Part shown: one piece after another, positions 34,473 through 43,743 of the stretch
How positions within the stretch are numbered: the stretch's first letter is position 1
Layout of the letters: each line of letters starts with the position of its first letter
Source: VAZQ01 sp036557665
GTDB taxonomy: Bacteria; Pseudomonadota; Alphaproteobacteria; Rhizobiales; Xanthobacteraceae
Direction of reading: 5' to 3'
Assembly (NCBI GenBank): GCA_036557665.1
Contig: DATBHG010000075.1
Location: 43,099-107,098, forward strand
DNA length: 64,000 nt
Position numbers and translations under genes: made by a program
Notes under the pieces: generated by a model
The model's database searches: none
Told to the model about the DNA's origin: nothing
Seen by the model: only the letters and a program-made list of their open reading frames with translations

Positions 34473-34997
34473 ATGAAGATCGCCGGAATGCGCGCCAATC
34501 CCACCAGCGACCTCCTCGGCGAGGACGAGGTCGCCATCGAAGCGACCCTGAACGGCCGCGTGCTGCGGCGCAGGGTCAAGGTGCGCCAGCATCTGGCGGA
34601 CTTTTTGCGCCAGGAGATGGAGCTGACCGGCACCCATCTCGGCTGCGAGCACGGCATCTGCGGCGCCTGCACCGTGCTGATCGATGGCCGCAGCGCCCGG
34701 GGCTGCCTCACGCTGGCGGCGCAGGTTTCCGGCAAGACCGTGGACACCATCGAAGGCCTCACCGAAAGCGGCAAGCTGGCAGAGCTGCAGGCGGAATTCA
34801 TCGCCCGTAGCGCCGCGCAGTGCGGGTTCTGCTCCTCCGGCATGCTGCTCACCGCCTACGAGCTCGTGTCGAGCGGCAAGACGCTGTCGCGCGCCGAGAT
34901 CAGGGAATTCATTTCCGGCAACATGTGCCGGTGCACCGGCTACCATGCGATCGTCGATGCGATCGAGGCGGTCATGCTGCGCCGGGGAGGGAGCTGA
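34473..34997 (+). CDS. (2Fe-2S)-binding small subunit of a molybdenum hydroxylase (CoxS-like)
   Basis: 174 residues. It has two clusters: CEHGICGACTVLIDGRSARG near the N-terminus and CGFCSSGM with CRCTGYHAIV near the C-terminus. It transfers electrons from the molybdenum centre to an FAD subunit in three-part enzymes. It overlaps the large subunit start (TGATG) for coupled translation. No medium FAD subunit is adjacent, in contrast to the usual M-S-L or S-L-M order; a candidate lies at 20388. The N-terminal extension of about 14 residues may not be translated. Confidence 0.92.
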   Translation: MKIAGMRANPTSDLLGEDEVAIEATLNGRVLRRRVKVRQHLADFLRQEMELTGTHLGCEHGICGACTVLIDGRSARGCLTLAAQVSGKTVDTIEGLTESGKLAELQAEFIARSAAQCGFCSSGMLLTAYELVSSGKTLSRAEIREFISGNMCRCTGYHAIVDAIEAVMLRRGGS

Positions 34998-37369
34998 TGC
35001 CGGCGCAAGCGCCATCGGCTAGCGGCATCGGCGCGCGCATTCCGCGGCGTGAGCTCGAACGCCTCCTCAGCGGGCACGGCCGTTACATCGACGACATCAA
35101 GCTGCCGCGCATGTTGCATGTCTGCTTCGTGCGCAGCCCGCACCCGCATGCGAGACTCCTTTCCCTCGACCTCGCGGAAGCAAAACACGCGCCCGGCGTC
35201 GTCGCGGTCTTGACGGCGGCCGAGATCAATCCGAGATGCGAGCCCTTCGTCGGCGTGGCGCTGCACCGGCCCGGCCATCGTTCCGCGCCGCAGCAACTCA
35301 TGGCGGCCGAGCGCGCCGTCTGGCAGGGCCAGCCGGTCGCCATGGTCGTGGCTGAGAGCCGCGCCGAGGCTGAGGATGCGGCCGAGCTCGTCATCCCCCA
35401 GTGGGAGCCGCTGCCCGCGGTCGGCGATCATTTGCAGGCCATCGCGGCAGGCGCGCCGGTCATCCATCCCGAGCTCGGCGACAACGTCGCATTCGACTTC
35501 TCCCTCGAAAAAGGCGATCCCGCGAAGGCATTCGCCGGCGCCGACATCGTGATCGAGGAGGAGCTGCGCTTCGAGCGCCAGATGGCCATGACGCTGGAGA
35601 CGCGCGGCCTCGTGGCCGATTTCAATCCCGGCGATGGCTCGCTCACCGTCATGCACGCACACCAGTCGCCGTTCCAGATGCAGGAGATTTTCAGCCGTCA
35701 CCTCGGAATTCCCGAGCACAAGGTGCGCGTGACCGCGCCCGATATCGGCGGCGGTTTCGGCATGAAGCTCAATGTCTACTGCGACGAGATCGCGACCGCG
35801 GTGGCGAGCATGCTGCTCAGCCGTCCGGTCAAGTTTTGCGTCGATCGGCTGGAATCGTTCGTCTCCGACGCGCAGGCGCGCGACCATCGCATCAAATGCC
35901 GCATCGCGCTCAAGCACACCGGCGAGATCACGGCAATGGAGGTCGACGACATCGGCGCCGTCGGCGCCTACGGCATGCCGATGCGCTTCAACGTTGCGGA
36001 AGGCATGATGGCGATCACGGTCGCGGGGGCGCCTTACAGGTTCGAGAATTACAAGGGCCGCACCCGCAGCGTTTACGTCAACAAGAACCTGATCGGCATG
36101 TACCGCGGCGTCGGCATGCCGTTAGCCTGCGTCGTTACGGAGCTCCTCACCGATCTCGCGGCCGACGCTCTCGGCATCGACACGGTCGAGCTCAAGCGCC
36201 GCAACTACTGGCCCAAATCCTCGCTGCCCTGTGTCACGCCGGGCGGCCAGCGGCTCGAAACCGTGTCCTTCCACGAATGCCTGGACCAGCTCGTCTACCG
36301 CATGAACTACGAATCGCTGCGGAGCGAGCAGACGGAATTGCGCCGGCGCGGGGTCTATCGCGGCATCGGCATTGCCACCTTCTGCGAGCAGACCGCCTAT
36401 GGGCCGCCCTACTACGGCCCGTCCGGCGCGTCGATCTCCACCCAGGACGGCTGCACCCTGCGGCTCGAGCCATCGGGCTCGGTGCGCTGCATCACCAGCC
36501 TCACCGACCAGGGCCAGGGCACGCTCACGGCCGTTGCGCAGATCGTCGCCGACAGTGTCGGCGTATCGATCGACCAGGTCAGCGTGTCGGGCGGCGACAG
36601 CGCGATATCGCCGTATGGCGGCGGCGCCTGGGCCTCGCGCGGCACCGCGATCGGCGGCGAGGCGGCGCTGCGCGCCGGCACGATGCTCAAGCGGAACATT
36701 CTCGCGCTCGCCTCCGCGCTCACCCAGACGCCGGCCGAGGCGCTCGCGATCAGCGACGGCCAGGTGATCAATGCAGGCACCGGTCAGGTCGTCATCGGCC
36801 TCGCCGACGTCGGCCGCATCGGCTACTTCCGCCAGGACACTCTGCCGCGCGATTTTGACGTGCAGCTTTCGGTCAGCGCGAGCTTCGTCGCCAACAACAA
36901 GATGTACTACATGGCAAACGGCGTGCAGGCGAGCTATGCCGAGGTCGACTGCGAGACCGGCCTCGTCAAGCTGCTCGGCCACTGGGCGGTGGACGATTGC
37001 GGGCGGATCGTCAACCCGCTGCTCGTGGAGGAGCAGGTGCGCGGTGGGGTCGTGCAAGGTATCGGCGCGGCTCTGTTCGAAGAGTGCGTCTACAGCGAGG
37101 ACGCCAACCTGCTCAACGGCACAATGGCGGACTACCTGATCCCGATGGCGGGCGAGATGCCCGACATCGTGGTCGATCATGTCGAGACGCCGGAAGCATC
37201 GACGAGGCTCGGCGCCAAGGGCATAGGGGAGGGCGGTCTGATCGGCGCGATGGGAGCGGTGTGGGTTGCGGTCAACGACGCCTTGAAGCCGCTCGGGGCC
37301 AAAGTGCGCCATCAGCCCTTTACGCCGGAGCGCATCCTCGATGCCTTGGCGCGCGCGCGGGTTAGGTAA
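34997..37369 (+). CDS. Molybdopterin-binding large subunit of a form II CO dehydrogenase-like hydroxylase
   Basis: 790 residues from ATG 34997, which overlaps the small-subunit stop. The N-terminus (IGARIPRRELERLLSGHGRY) is normal for CoxL-type subunits. Molybdopterin motifs include IGGGFGMKLNVYCDEIA and LTDQGQGTLTAVAQIVAD. The active-site loop is MYRGVGMPLACVV rather than AYRCSFR of true CO dehydrogenase, so CO oxidation is unlikely. The catalytic Glu is kept at about residue 745 (GIGEGGLIGAMG), unlike the IorB-like protein at 3634. Substrate unknown. Confidence 0.92.
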   Translation: MPAQAPSASGIGARIPRRELERLLSGHGRYIDDIKLPRMLHVCFVRSPHPHARLLSLDLAEAKHAPGVVAVLTAAEINPRCEPFVGVALHRPGHRSAPQQLMAAERAVWQGQPVAMVVAESRAEAEDAAELVIPQWEPLPAVGDHLQAIAAGAPVIHPELGDNVAFDFSLEKGDPAKAFAGADIVIEEELRFERQMAMTLETRGLVADFNPGDGSLTVMHAHQSPFQMQEIFSRHLGIPEHKVRVTAPDIGGGFGMKLNVYCDEIATAVASMLLSRPVKFCVDRLESFVSDAQARDHRIKCRIALKHTGEITAMEVDDIGAVGAYGMPMRFNVAEGMMAITVAGAPYRFENYKGRTRSVYVNKNLIGMYRGVGMPLACVVTELLTDLAADALGIDTVELKRRNYWPKSSLPCVTPGGQRLETVSFHECLDQLVYRMNYESLRSEQTELRRRGVYRGIGIATFCEQTAYGPPYYGPSGASISTQDGCTLRLEPSGSVRCITSLTDQGQGTLTAVAQIVADSVGVSIDQVSVSGGDSAISPYGGGAWASRGTAIGGEAALRAGTMLKRNILALASALTQTPAEALAISDGQVINAGTGQVVIGLADVGRIGYFRQDTLPRDFDVQLSVSASFVANNKMYYMANGVQASYAEVDCETGLVKLLGHWAVDDCGRIVNPLLVEEQVRGGVVQGIGAALFEECVYSEDANLLNGTMADYLIPMAGEMPDIVVDHVETPEASTRLGAKGIGEGGLIGAMGAVWVAVNDALKPLGAKVRHQPFTPERILDALARARVR

Positions 37370-37630
37370 TTTCCGGGTGCTCAACGATAAAGATGAAGAT
37401 GGAGTTGCGGCGGAATGTGGCTCCTCCTATGTTGAACCAGAACCTTGGTGCCGGATCCGTGCGTAAAATCCCGGGTCGAGAGGCTGATCAGAACGCCTTG
37501 CCGCTCCCGAGCGGGACGAGACGTCCCGTTGGAGGAATCTCGACCTCAACCAACAGATCGTACGGGCGATCCGCAGCGGCGATCGGCGTTCGCGGCACTG
37601 AGCCGCAACGAGACGACCGCCCATTTGGGC

Positions 37631-37915
37631 ATGGTGCGCAGCGGTAATTGCGTGTATCTGAGCGTCGAAATCCCCGACGATGTCGCCCAGCGGCTCGCAG
37701 CATTGGGCGGTGACCTTTCGCGTAGGGCGCTCGAAGCGTTTGCAATTGAAGAATATAAGCTCGGTCACCTGAGCCACCCCGATCTGCGGCGACTGCTGGG
37801 CTTGCACACGCATTACGAGCTTGACGGGTTTTTGAAGGCGCATGGTGTCTTTGAGCCGTACACGCTGGATGATCTGGAGCGTGAGCGTCGAGATTTGCAA
37901 CAGCTCGGCTTCTAA
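37631..37915 (+). CDS. UPF0175 family antitoxin
   Basis: 94 residues from the ATG at 37631 (MVRSGNCVYLSVEIPDDVAQ); the longer upstream frame has no family similarity. UPF0175 proteins are small DNA-binding proteins found next to DUF3368 PIN toxins. The core LSRRALEAFAIEEYKLGHLS and LRRLLGLHTHYELDGFLKAH is typical, with a helix-turn-helix. Five bases separate it from the toxin gene. Confidence 0.87.
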   Translation: MVRSGNCVYLSVEIPDDVAQRLAALGGDLSRRALEAFAIEEYKLGHLSHPDLRRLLGLHTHYELDGFLKAHGVFEPYTLDDLERERRDLQQLGF

Positions 37916-37920
37916 GATGC

Positions 37921-38415
37921 ATGCGGCTCGTCGTTGCCGATACGGGGCCGATTAATTACTTGCTCCTGGTCGATGCGATTGACCTGCTCCCGAGGTTGTT
38001 TACCAAAATTTTTCTTCCAGAGGCGGTGTACCGTGAGCTTGCGCATGTTCGAGCGCCAATGGAGGTGAGGGCATGGAGCGCAAATGTGCCAGATTGGGTT
38101 GAGATTCGATCTGACCCTGAATATACGAGCAAGGATGCTGCTGAAATCGCTTTGGATGAGGGGGAGCGCGCGGCCATAGCCCTTGCAGCCGCAATCAACG
38201 CCGATCTGATACTCATGGACGACCGTGCCGGCGCTGCCTTCGCGTATCGGCGCGGATTCACCGTAACAGGCACGCTCGGCGTCCTTGACCTTGCTGCGCG
38301 GCGCGGGCTTGTTGATCTTGCTCGCGTCTTCGAGCGACTCAGGGGTACGAATTTCCGATACCGCCCAGAAGTAATGGAGGCGCTGCTGACACAACACTCA
38401 CAAAAAGAGAGATAG
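37921..38415 (+). CDS. DUF3368 PIN-domain toxin
   Basis: 164 residues. The PIN acidic residues occur in VVADTGPINYLLLVDAI, DEGERAAIALAA and ILMDDRAGAAFAYRRG, and TGTLGVLDLAARRGLVDL is the DUF3368 signature. Predicted ribonuclease toxin of the upstream antitoxin. The pair follows the molybdenum hydroxylase operon directly and precedes a scrap of a similar hydroxylase gene, so it probably entered by insertion. Confidence 0.87.
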   Translation: MRLVVADTGPINYLLLVDAIDLLPRLFTKIFLPEAVYRELAHVRAPMEVRAWSANVPDWVEIRSDPEYTSKDAAEIALDEGERAAIALAAAINADLILMDDRAGAAFAYRRGFTVTGTLGVLDLAARRGLVDLARVFERLRGTNFRYRPEVMEALLTQHSQKER

Positions 38416-38483
38416 CTTCGGCGAGAGCGATACGTCAGCTACCCCCACGGCACGTTCCGGCTAGGCGGCGCCGACGTCAGCCG

Positions 38484-38536
38484 CCGGTTGAGGCGCTCAC
38501 CATCAACGACGGCCAGATGATCAATACATGCACTGA
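38484..38536 (+). pseudogene. Fragment of a molybdenum hydroxylase large-subunit gene
   Basis: Read forward, this gives PVEALTINDGQMIN, matching PAEALAISDGQVIN of the large subunit at 36731-36783. I count 43 of 53 identical bases over the core. It is a short relic, possibly from a second copy disrupted near the toxin-antitoxin pair. The match is short, so it is only moderately certain. Confidence 0.5.
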
Positions 38537-38554
38537 TCCGGCATTGCCGCTAAC

Positions 38555-41500
38555 CTAATCGGCTGTACGCCGCAGAGCCAGGCCGACGACCATGAACGGG
38601 GCCCACACGCCCGGATAGGGGTCATCGACGCTCTTGGGGTTGTCGACGAACTCCAGCATGGCGCGCCGCAGCGCTTCCGCGGGCAGCATGGTTTTTTCCT
38701 GCTCCATCGCCTGCACCGTACGTGTGGTCAGCTGCACCGCAGCCTTGCTGTCGAGGTACCAGTTGGAGACGAGCAAGGACTTGGCTCCGGCATAGAAGAA
38801 CGCGCGTGCAAGCCCGGACAACGCTTCTGCTCCGGGCTTCTCCCCGGCAGCAGTGTTGCAGGCCGAAAGGATGACCCAATCGGCATTGAGCTTGAGCGTC
38901 GAGGCGATCTCGCTAGAGGTGAGCAGCCCGTCATCCTCGTCCGAGGGCACTTCGGGCGGCGTGAACACCAGGGCAGGCTCGGCCAGATCGGTAAATTTTG
39001 CCGTCTCTCCGGCAACCAGGGCGTGGGTTGCGAAATGCACGATCCGGTAACCGTCGAGCTTGGTCGTCTTGACTGCGCGCTCGGTCGCATCTTTTCCGAG
39101 CTTGACCACCGTAGGCGGCGCCCCCAAAGACTTGGCAATATTGCGCAGCTCGTCGGCGCTTTCCGGCAGCGGGACCTTGGCGAATGCGTCGCTCAGCTGG
39201 TCGAGGTCGACGCGTCCTTGGCGAAACAGCCGATGATATGACACTGTCAGCGCTTGGCCACCCCGCGCGCGCGAGCCGCCGGACGGCGCCTGTGCAGGGC
39301 CGACAAGCGGATCGCCGAAACCGACGAACGGCTGCGCTGCGGCTACGCTTTCACCGCGCGCCCTCAGGTTCGCGACCGAGGGCAATACCGTGACTGCGTG
39401 CCGGCGCATCAGCCATGCCGCCGAGCGATAGGCCGAGAAGGCATCCTGCACCGACGGCTTTGCGGAGGGCTTCTGTGTCACCAGAAGATGCAGCGGCAAG
39501 CTCGTCAGGGCTCCGGAATTGACCACAATGAGGTGAGCCTTGTCGGCGAGAACCGGCTCCAGCGGGCCAAGCAGGGCCGAATAGAGGGAATAGGCAAGGT
39601 CGAGGTCGAAGGCCTGCGCCACGCTCTCGACAACCACCCTGTCGACCGCTGCATGCAGCTTCCGAACGTCTTCATCGAGTTGTGCGAGGGAGAGGTCGAT
39701 CTTTCGCCACTCGACCCGATCGGGGGTTACCGCCCAGACAAAATTGCCCGCCTCGCTCACGTGAAAGACCAGCAAGGCTTCGCCCGGACGCAGCAACTTC
39801 TGCGCCTGAGATAAAGAGAGCGGCTTCGGGCTCACGAGATCGGCGTATTGCGGAAATTCCGACGAGATCCGTGCGTCGGCGCGCCCCAGGTCAGCTTCGA
39901 GCTCCCGCCGATGTTGACGCAGCAGCGTCTCGCGCTTGGGGTCGCGTTGCTCGGGACGCTTTGCGACCTCGGTCAGCAGGCTTTTGTCGAGCGAGCGCAG
40001 CTCCGCCGCCTCATCCTGCTGCTTGCGGATGACGCCCGCCAGCGCGTCGCTGCCGGCGCTCGTGCGCGCCGCCATCTGGTTGAGCGCAGTCGCGGCGGCC
40101 GACTGGTTTGCCCATTGCGCCATTTCAAACGCCTCCGCGGCCGCATCATCTCCTGCAACGCGGTCGCTTACGGCGCGATAGAGGGCGCTGATGTGCACAT
40201 CGAAATATTCGCGCAAGCTCGCAAGATCGAAGCCGAGCGTGGCGGCGTCCCCGTTTCTGAGTGCCCGGATTGCAATCTGCGCGGCCTGGCGCGAGTACTC
40301 GAGCGCCGGCAGGACGCGGTTCGTGCCGAGGTCGATTTGCGCCAGCGTCTTGAGGACCGACGCGACATCGGTATGGTCAGCGCCCAGCGCCTTTTGCCGG
40401 ACCGCGAGCGAGCGGCGCGCGAACGGCTCGCCCTCGGCATACCGATGCAGGGCGACATAAGCGTTCGCCGTCGCGGTGAGGCTGTACGTGACGTTGAGTT
40501 GATCGGGCCCGAAATTCTTCTCCATGATGGCCACGGCGCGCTGCAGCAGCGGCAGCCCTTCCGCGGCACGGCCTGCGTAGCGATAGTCGGCAGCGAGATT
40601 GCCGAGGCTTTGGCCGATATCGGGATGGTCCTTCGGCAGGACTTTTTCCCGGATCGCGAGTGCGCGCTTCAAGACCGGCTCGGCTTGCGCATAGCGGGCG
40701 AGGCGCATGTAGACGAGGCCCAGATTGTTGAGGCTCGTCGCGACCTGCGGGTGCTCGTTGCCGAGAGCTTTCTCCTGCACCTCGATCGCGCGCCGGTAGA
40801 TGGGCTCGGCGTCCGCGTAACGCCCCCAGTTGAAGTAGGTCAAGGCAAGGTTGTTGAGAGTCACACCGACGTGCGGGTGATCGGGACCAAGTGCCTTCTC
40901 CTGGATGGCGAGCGCGCGTTTTTGCAGCGGCTCGGCGAGCGCATAGCGGCCGGTCAGACGGTAGAGCTCGGCAAGGTTGGTAAGGCTCTTCGCCACATCC
41001 GGGTGATCTGGGCCGAAGGCCTTCTCCTGGATGTCGACCGCGCGCTTGAGCGCCGTTTCGGCCTCGGCGAAGCGGCCGGTGCGCATGTAGACATTAGAGA
41101 GAAGGTTGAGCGTCTGGCTCACCGCGGTGCGATCCCCGCCCGGAGCCTTCTCTCGAATCGCCAGTGTACGCTTGTAGTAATCCTCCGCCTCGGGGTAGCG
41201 GCCTTCACCGTAATAGGCGTTGCCGAGGTCCTCCAGCGCGTAGCTCACGACCATCTGGTCAGCGCCTGGAGCGTTCTCGACAATGCTGAGCGCGCGCTTC
41301 TGCACGCTCTCTGCTTCGGCATAGCGCCCCTCGTGCTCGTAGACCCGGCCAAGGCCGTTGAGAGTCTTTGCGAGATCGCGGGCGGTTGCCGCGCTCGGCC
41401 TGACTTTCTCGAAGATTGCTAGCGCGGACTTGTACAGCTTCTCCGCTTCCGGGTACTTGCCGAGGACGTAGAGCGCTCGCGCCTGCAGGAACAAGGCACC

Positions 41501-41719
41501 GGCATAGCTCTCGTGGCGTGTCCCATATTGCACCCGCGCAGCGTTCTCGAACTTGCGCGCTTCGGCGAGGGCGGCAGGATAATTGCCCGCCTCGAAAAGC
41601 TCGTCATACCGTTTCACGAGCGCTTGCAGGTCCGCTTGGGCGAGGGTCGGAACCGGCATCGCCGTCAGCAGCAAAATCAGCAGCAGGGTTGCTGGTACGC
41701 CCATCCACCTGAAGGACAT
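38555..41719 (-). CDS. Exported TPR-CHAT domain protein (caspase-like)
   Basis: 1054 residues. A signal peptide (PATLLLILLLTAMPVPTLAQ) predicts export. Ten or so kinesin-light-chain-type TPR units of about 42 residues span residues 30-480, with recurring ALAIREKALGPDHPDVA patterns. A coiled linker follows. The C-terminal CHAT domain (from about 690) has the caspase-like dyad: H899 in RIVHFATHALVAGE and C954 in VILSACNTAAGE, both present. CHAT proteins are cysteine proteases in eukaryotic separase-like and bacterial defence or death pathways, but an exported form is different from the CRISPR-linked one. Its target is unknown. It appears monocistronic and divergent from an outer-membrane protein. 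Confidence 0.92.
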   Translation of the reverse strand: MSFRWMGVPATLLLILLLTAMPVPTLAQADLQALVKRYDELFEAGNYPAALAEARKFENAARVQYGTRHESYAGALFLQARALYVLGKYPEAEKLYKSALAIFEKVRPSAATARDLAKTLNGLGRVYEHEGRYAEAESVQKRALSIVENAPGADQMVVSYALEDLGNAYYGEGRYPEAEDYYKRTLAIREKAPGGDRTAVSQTLNLLSNVYMRTGRFAEAETALKRAVDIQEKAFGPDHPDVAKSLTNLAELYRLTGRYALAEPLQKRALAIQEKALGPDHPHVGVTLNNLALTYFNWGRYADAEPIYRRAIEVQEKALGNEHPQVATSLNNLGLVYMRLARYAQAEPVLKRALAIREKVLPKDHPDIGQSLGNLAADYRYAGRAAEGLPLLQRAVAIMEKNFGPDQLNVTYSLTATANAYVALHRYAEGEPFARRSLAVRQKALGADHTDVASVLKTLAQIDLGTNRVLPALEYSRQAAQIAIRALRNGDAATLGFDLASLREYFDVHISALYRAVSDRVAGDDAAAEAFEMAQWANQSAAATALNQMAARTSAGSDALAGVIRKQQDEAAELRSLDKSLLTEVAKRPEQRDPKRETLLRQHRRELEADLGRADARISSEFPQYADLVSPKPLSLSQAQKLLRPGEALLVFHVSEAGNFVWAVTPDRVEWRKIDLSLAQLDEDVRKLHAAVDRVVVESVAQAFDLDLAYSLYSALLGPLEPVLADKAHLIVVNSGALTSLPLHLLVTQKPSAKPSVQDAFSAYRSAAWLMRRHAVTVLPSVANLRARGESVAAAQPFVGFGDPLVGPAQAPSGGSRARGGQALTVSYHRLFRQGRVDLDQLSDAFAKVPLPESADELRNIAKSLGAPPTVVKLGKDATERAVKTTKLDGYRIVHFATHALVAGETAKFTDLAEPALVFTPPEVPSDEDDGLLTSSEIASTLKLNADWVILSACNTAAGEKPGAEALSGLARAFFYAGAKSLLVSNWYLDSKAAVQLTTRTVQAMEQEKTMLPAEALRRAMLEFVDNPKSVDDPYPGVWAPFMVVGLALRRTAD

Positions 41720-42199
41720 GGCCTTTTCCTCACAGTGCCGCCCGCATTCAATGGCCGAAAATGGTTTTTGGGCTTTTGCCGATGGTCGGAAGCCGGGCGC
41801 GGCGGCGGCATCAGCATCAGAGCCGATTAATTGTGTTGTTGTCCCATGGCTTTGTCGAGCCCCAAGGGCACACGTGCGGCAAGAGTGCCTCGCACGCGAG
41901 GCAGGCGGCGCTCGCCGGCCGTGCCCCCTGGAATCCGCTTTTATGCAACCGGTTTACAGCTTGAGCTCCCGCGCAGGTCTGGCTGAACGATGGCAGCGGC
42001 GAAGACATTGGCAGCGGACCCGGTGTAAGGCCCGCAGCCCAGGCGCAAAACCCGTCCCCGGGCGGCTTGCTTTGAGCCCTTTTTGCAACAAGTGGACATC
42101 AAATTCATCCGGTGACGCTGATTGCAATGTACATCTCGAGGAACCTCTGGTTAATATTTGGGACGACCTTGGGGCAGTTGGGTTGTAGGGGGCAGTATC
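41720..42199. other. Divergent intergenic region, no gene seen
   Basis: 480 bases between the CHAT gene and the barrel gene. Open frames here have no family resemblance or good start sites. Divergent promoters are expected, but I cannot define them. The stretch after 42070 is AT-richer, for example CTGGTTAATATTTGGGACGA. Confidence 0.45.
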
Positions 42200-43273
42200 A
42201 TGAAGCGCCAGCTTCTGGTGACGCTTGGTGTCGTTGCGTTGAGTGGCGTTTCCCACCAACTTTTGGCCGCCGAGCTGGAAACCACGGCGCCGCAGGAGCG
42301 GGCGGCTCCCGCTGCAGAACGGGCTCCCGCCGCAGAACGGCCGGCTCCTGCAGCCCGGCCTGAGCGTGCACCTGTGCGTGAGCGACAAGCGGCGCCTGTG
42401 CGGCGCGCCCCCGCGCAACGCGCGGCCCAGCCCACCCAGACGGCGCAAACCACGCAACAAACCTGGACGGGCGCCCAAGTGGGCGGCTTCGGCGGCGGCA
42501 ACACCGGCGGCGCCGGTTTTGCTGATAACTTTTGCTCAGGACACGCGGGCTCTATCCTCTTTTCCAGCTCCTCTAGCTTCCAAGCGGGCCCTCCTCCGGT
42601 TTGTGCGCCGCTCGTCGCCGATACCCCAAAGGGTCCCACAACGGCTACGGGTGGTTTTCATGGCGGATACGGTTTTGCCATACCGTTTCAAAATCCCGTG
42701 CTGTCTGGCATCTACCTCGGCGCGGAAATCATGTGGAGCGCGAACAGCATCAATCACACGTACACTTTGAATCAGGGCTATCCCGGACAATTCGCGGCTT
42801 GCTGCCAGGAGTTCACCACAGATAACCGCACGGCCACCACGCATCTCGGCTCGAGCACCACGATCCTGGGGCGCTTCGGCGTTCTCGTGACTCCCCAGTG
42901 GCTGGTCTATGGCGTGTTCGGCCGAGGGAGGGCCAATGTCTCGGCCACCTTCACGCAAGCGACGACCACCACTATCAACTTCCCCACAACCGTCACCACA
43001 TTGGCCGGCAGCAGCACCGTGAGCGAGACTGTTACTGGGAATGCATACGGCGGCGGCGTGGAATATGCCGTACCCATGCTGCGGGGAGTCAAAATCAGGG
43101 CGCAGTATCTGCACACCCACTTTGGCGACGTCAACTTTGCCACTCCCATAGTGGTGACAGCTTGCCAGGTTCCGGGCGGGGCTGGACCGTGCGCGGGCGG
43201 CGTGCAGAACAACACGGTCAGTGGTCCGAGCTTGAACCAGTTCACGATTGGCGTGAGTTACAGCCCGTTCTGA
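42200..43273 (+). CDS. Outer-membrane beta-barrel protein (Omp25-like) with Pro/Ala-rich segment
   Basis: 357 residues from ATG 42200. The signal peptide is KRQLLVTLGVVALSGVSHQLLAA. A low-complexity region (about 25-90) is rich in Ala, Pro, Glu, Arg and Gln, with repeats such as ERAAPAAERAPAAERPAPAA; it might span the peptidoglycan layer. The C-terminal two-thirds has alternating barrel strands (GFHGGYGFAIPF, GRFGVLVTPQWLVYGVFGRG) and ends SYSPF, with the terminal Phe used by the BAM insertion machinery. It resembles Omp25/porin-like proteins of Rhizobiales. Function unknown. Confidence 0.8.
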   Translation: MKRQLLVTLGVVALSGVSHQLLAAELETTAPQERAAPAAERAPAAERPAPAARPERAPVRERQAAPVRRAPAQRAAQPTQTAQTTQQTWTGAQVGGFGGGNTGGAGFADNFCSGHAGSILFSSSSSFQAGPPPVCAPLVADTPKGPTTATGGFHGGYGFAIPFQNPVLSGIYLGAEIMWSANSINHTYTLNQGYPGQFAACCQEFTTDNRTATTHLGSSTTILGRFGVLVTPQWLVYGVFGRGRANVSATFTQATTTTINFPTTVTTLAGSSTVSETVTGNAYGGGVEYAVPMLRGVKIRAQYLHTHFGDVNFATPIVVTACQVPGGAGPCAGGVQNNTVSGPSLNQFTIGVSYSPF

Positions 43274-43743
43274 GGGGTGAGACAAGGCTCGGTCGCCCAT
43301 CGGAGGGGGATTTTGGCAGCCGAAGGCTGCGATGCTCTCCGCGCCAGCGGAAAGCGGATCATCCGGGAAGGGCTCAACAGGATTGTCGTTTGACCCGAGC
43401 GGGGAGCTTGCGCTCGGTTTGCGTTCGCCGGCTCACGAATGGCGGACCGTAAGATCCACTTGCAGTGGCGCCGGCACTCATCTCACGGTACCCTCGCAGT
43501 CTCGGCAGCGTTGCTCCGGGATCGCGAAATAACGGTGGATAGTGCCTCGCTGCTGCGGCTGTCTGCCCCAGGAACGTTACGTTAAGCTAAGGAGACACCG
43601 GCCTGCACAAAGCCGCCACCGCACCGCTACCCGCGGAATGCCCGGACAGCACGGCCTCCGCGGGACGAAGCCACCGGAAGGTGAATCCGCAATCCTGCCA
43701 ATCTGCCCGGCAGGGCCGGATCGTCGAGAGCAAGCTTGACGTC
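43274..43743. other. Intergenic region, no gene seen
   Basis: 470 bases. Open frames lack a ribosome binding site or family signature. GTTAAGCTAAGGAGAC near 43580 contains a good AGGAG, but no plausible gene follows it at the right distance. Confidence 0.4.

Noticed and set aside
34997..37369. Carbon monoxide dehydrogenase (CoxL)
   Set aside because: The active-site loop is MYRGVG rather than AYRCSFR of form I CoxL, so I only call it form II-like.
38555..41719. Part of a type III-E CRISPR (craspase) system
   Set aside because: No repeat array or Cas gene in the window, and this protein has a signal peptide.
43580..43743. Extended start of the charged secreted protein at 43681
   Set aside because: The start at 43744 gives a proper signal peptide; the upstream extension is hydrophilic and has no good ribosome binding site.
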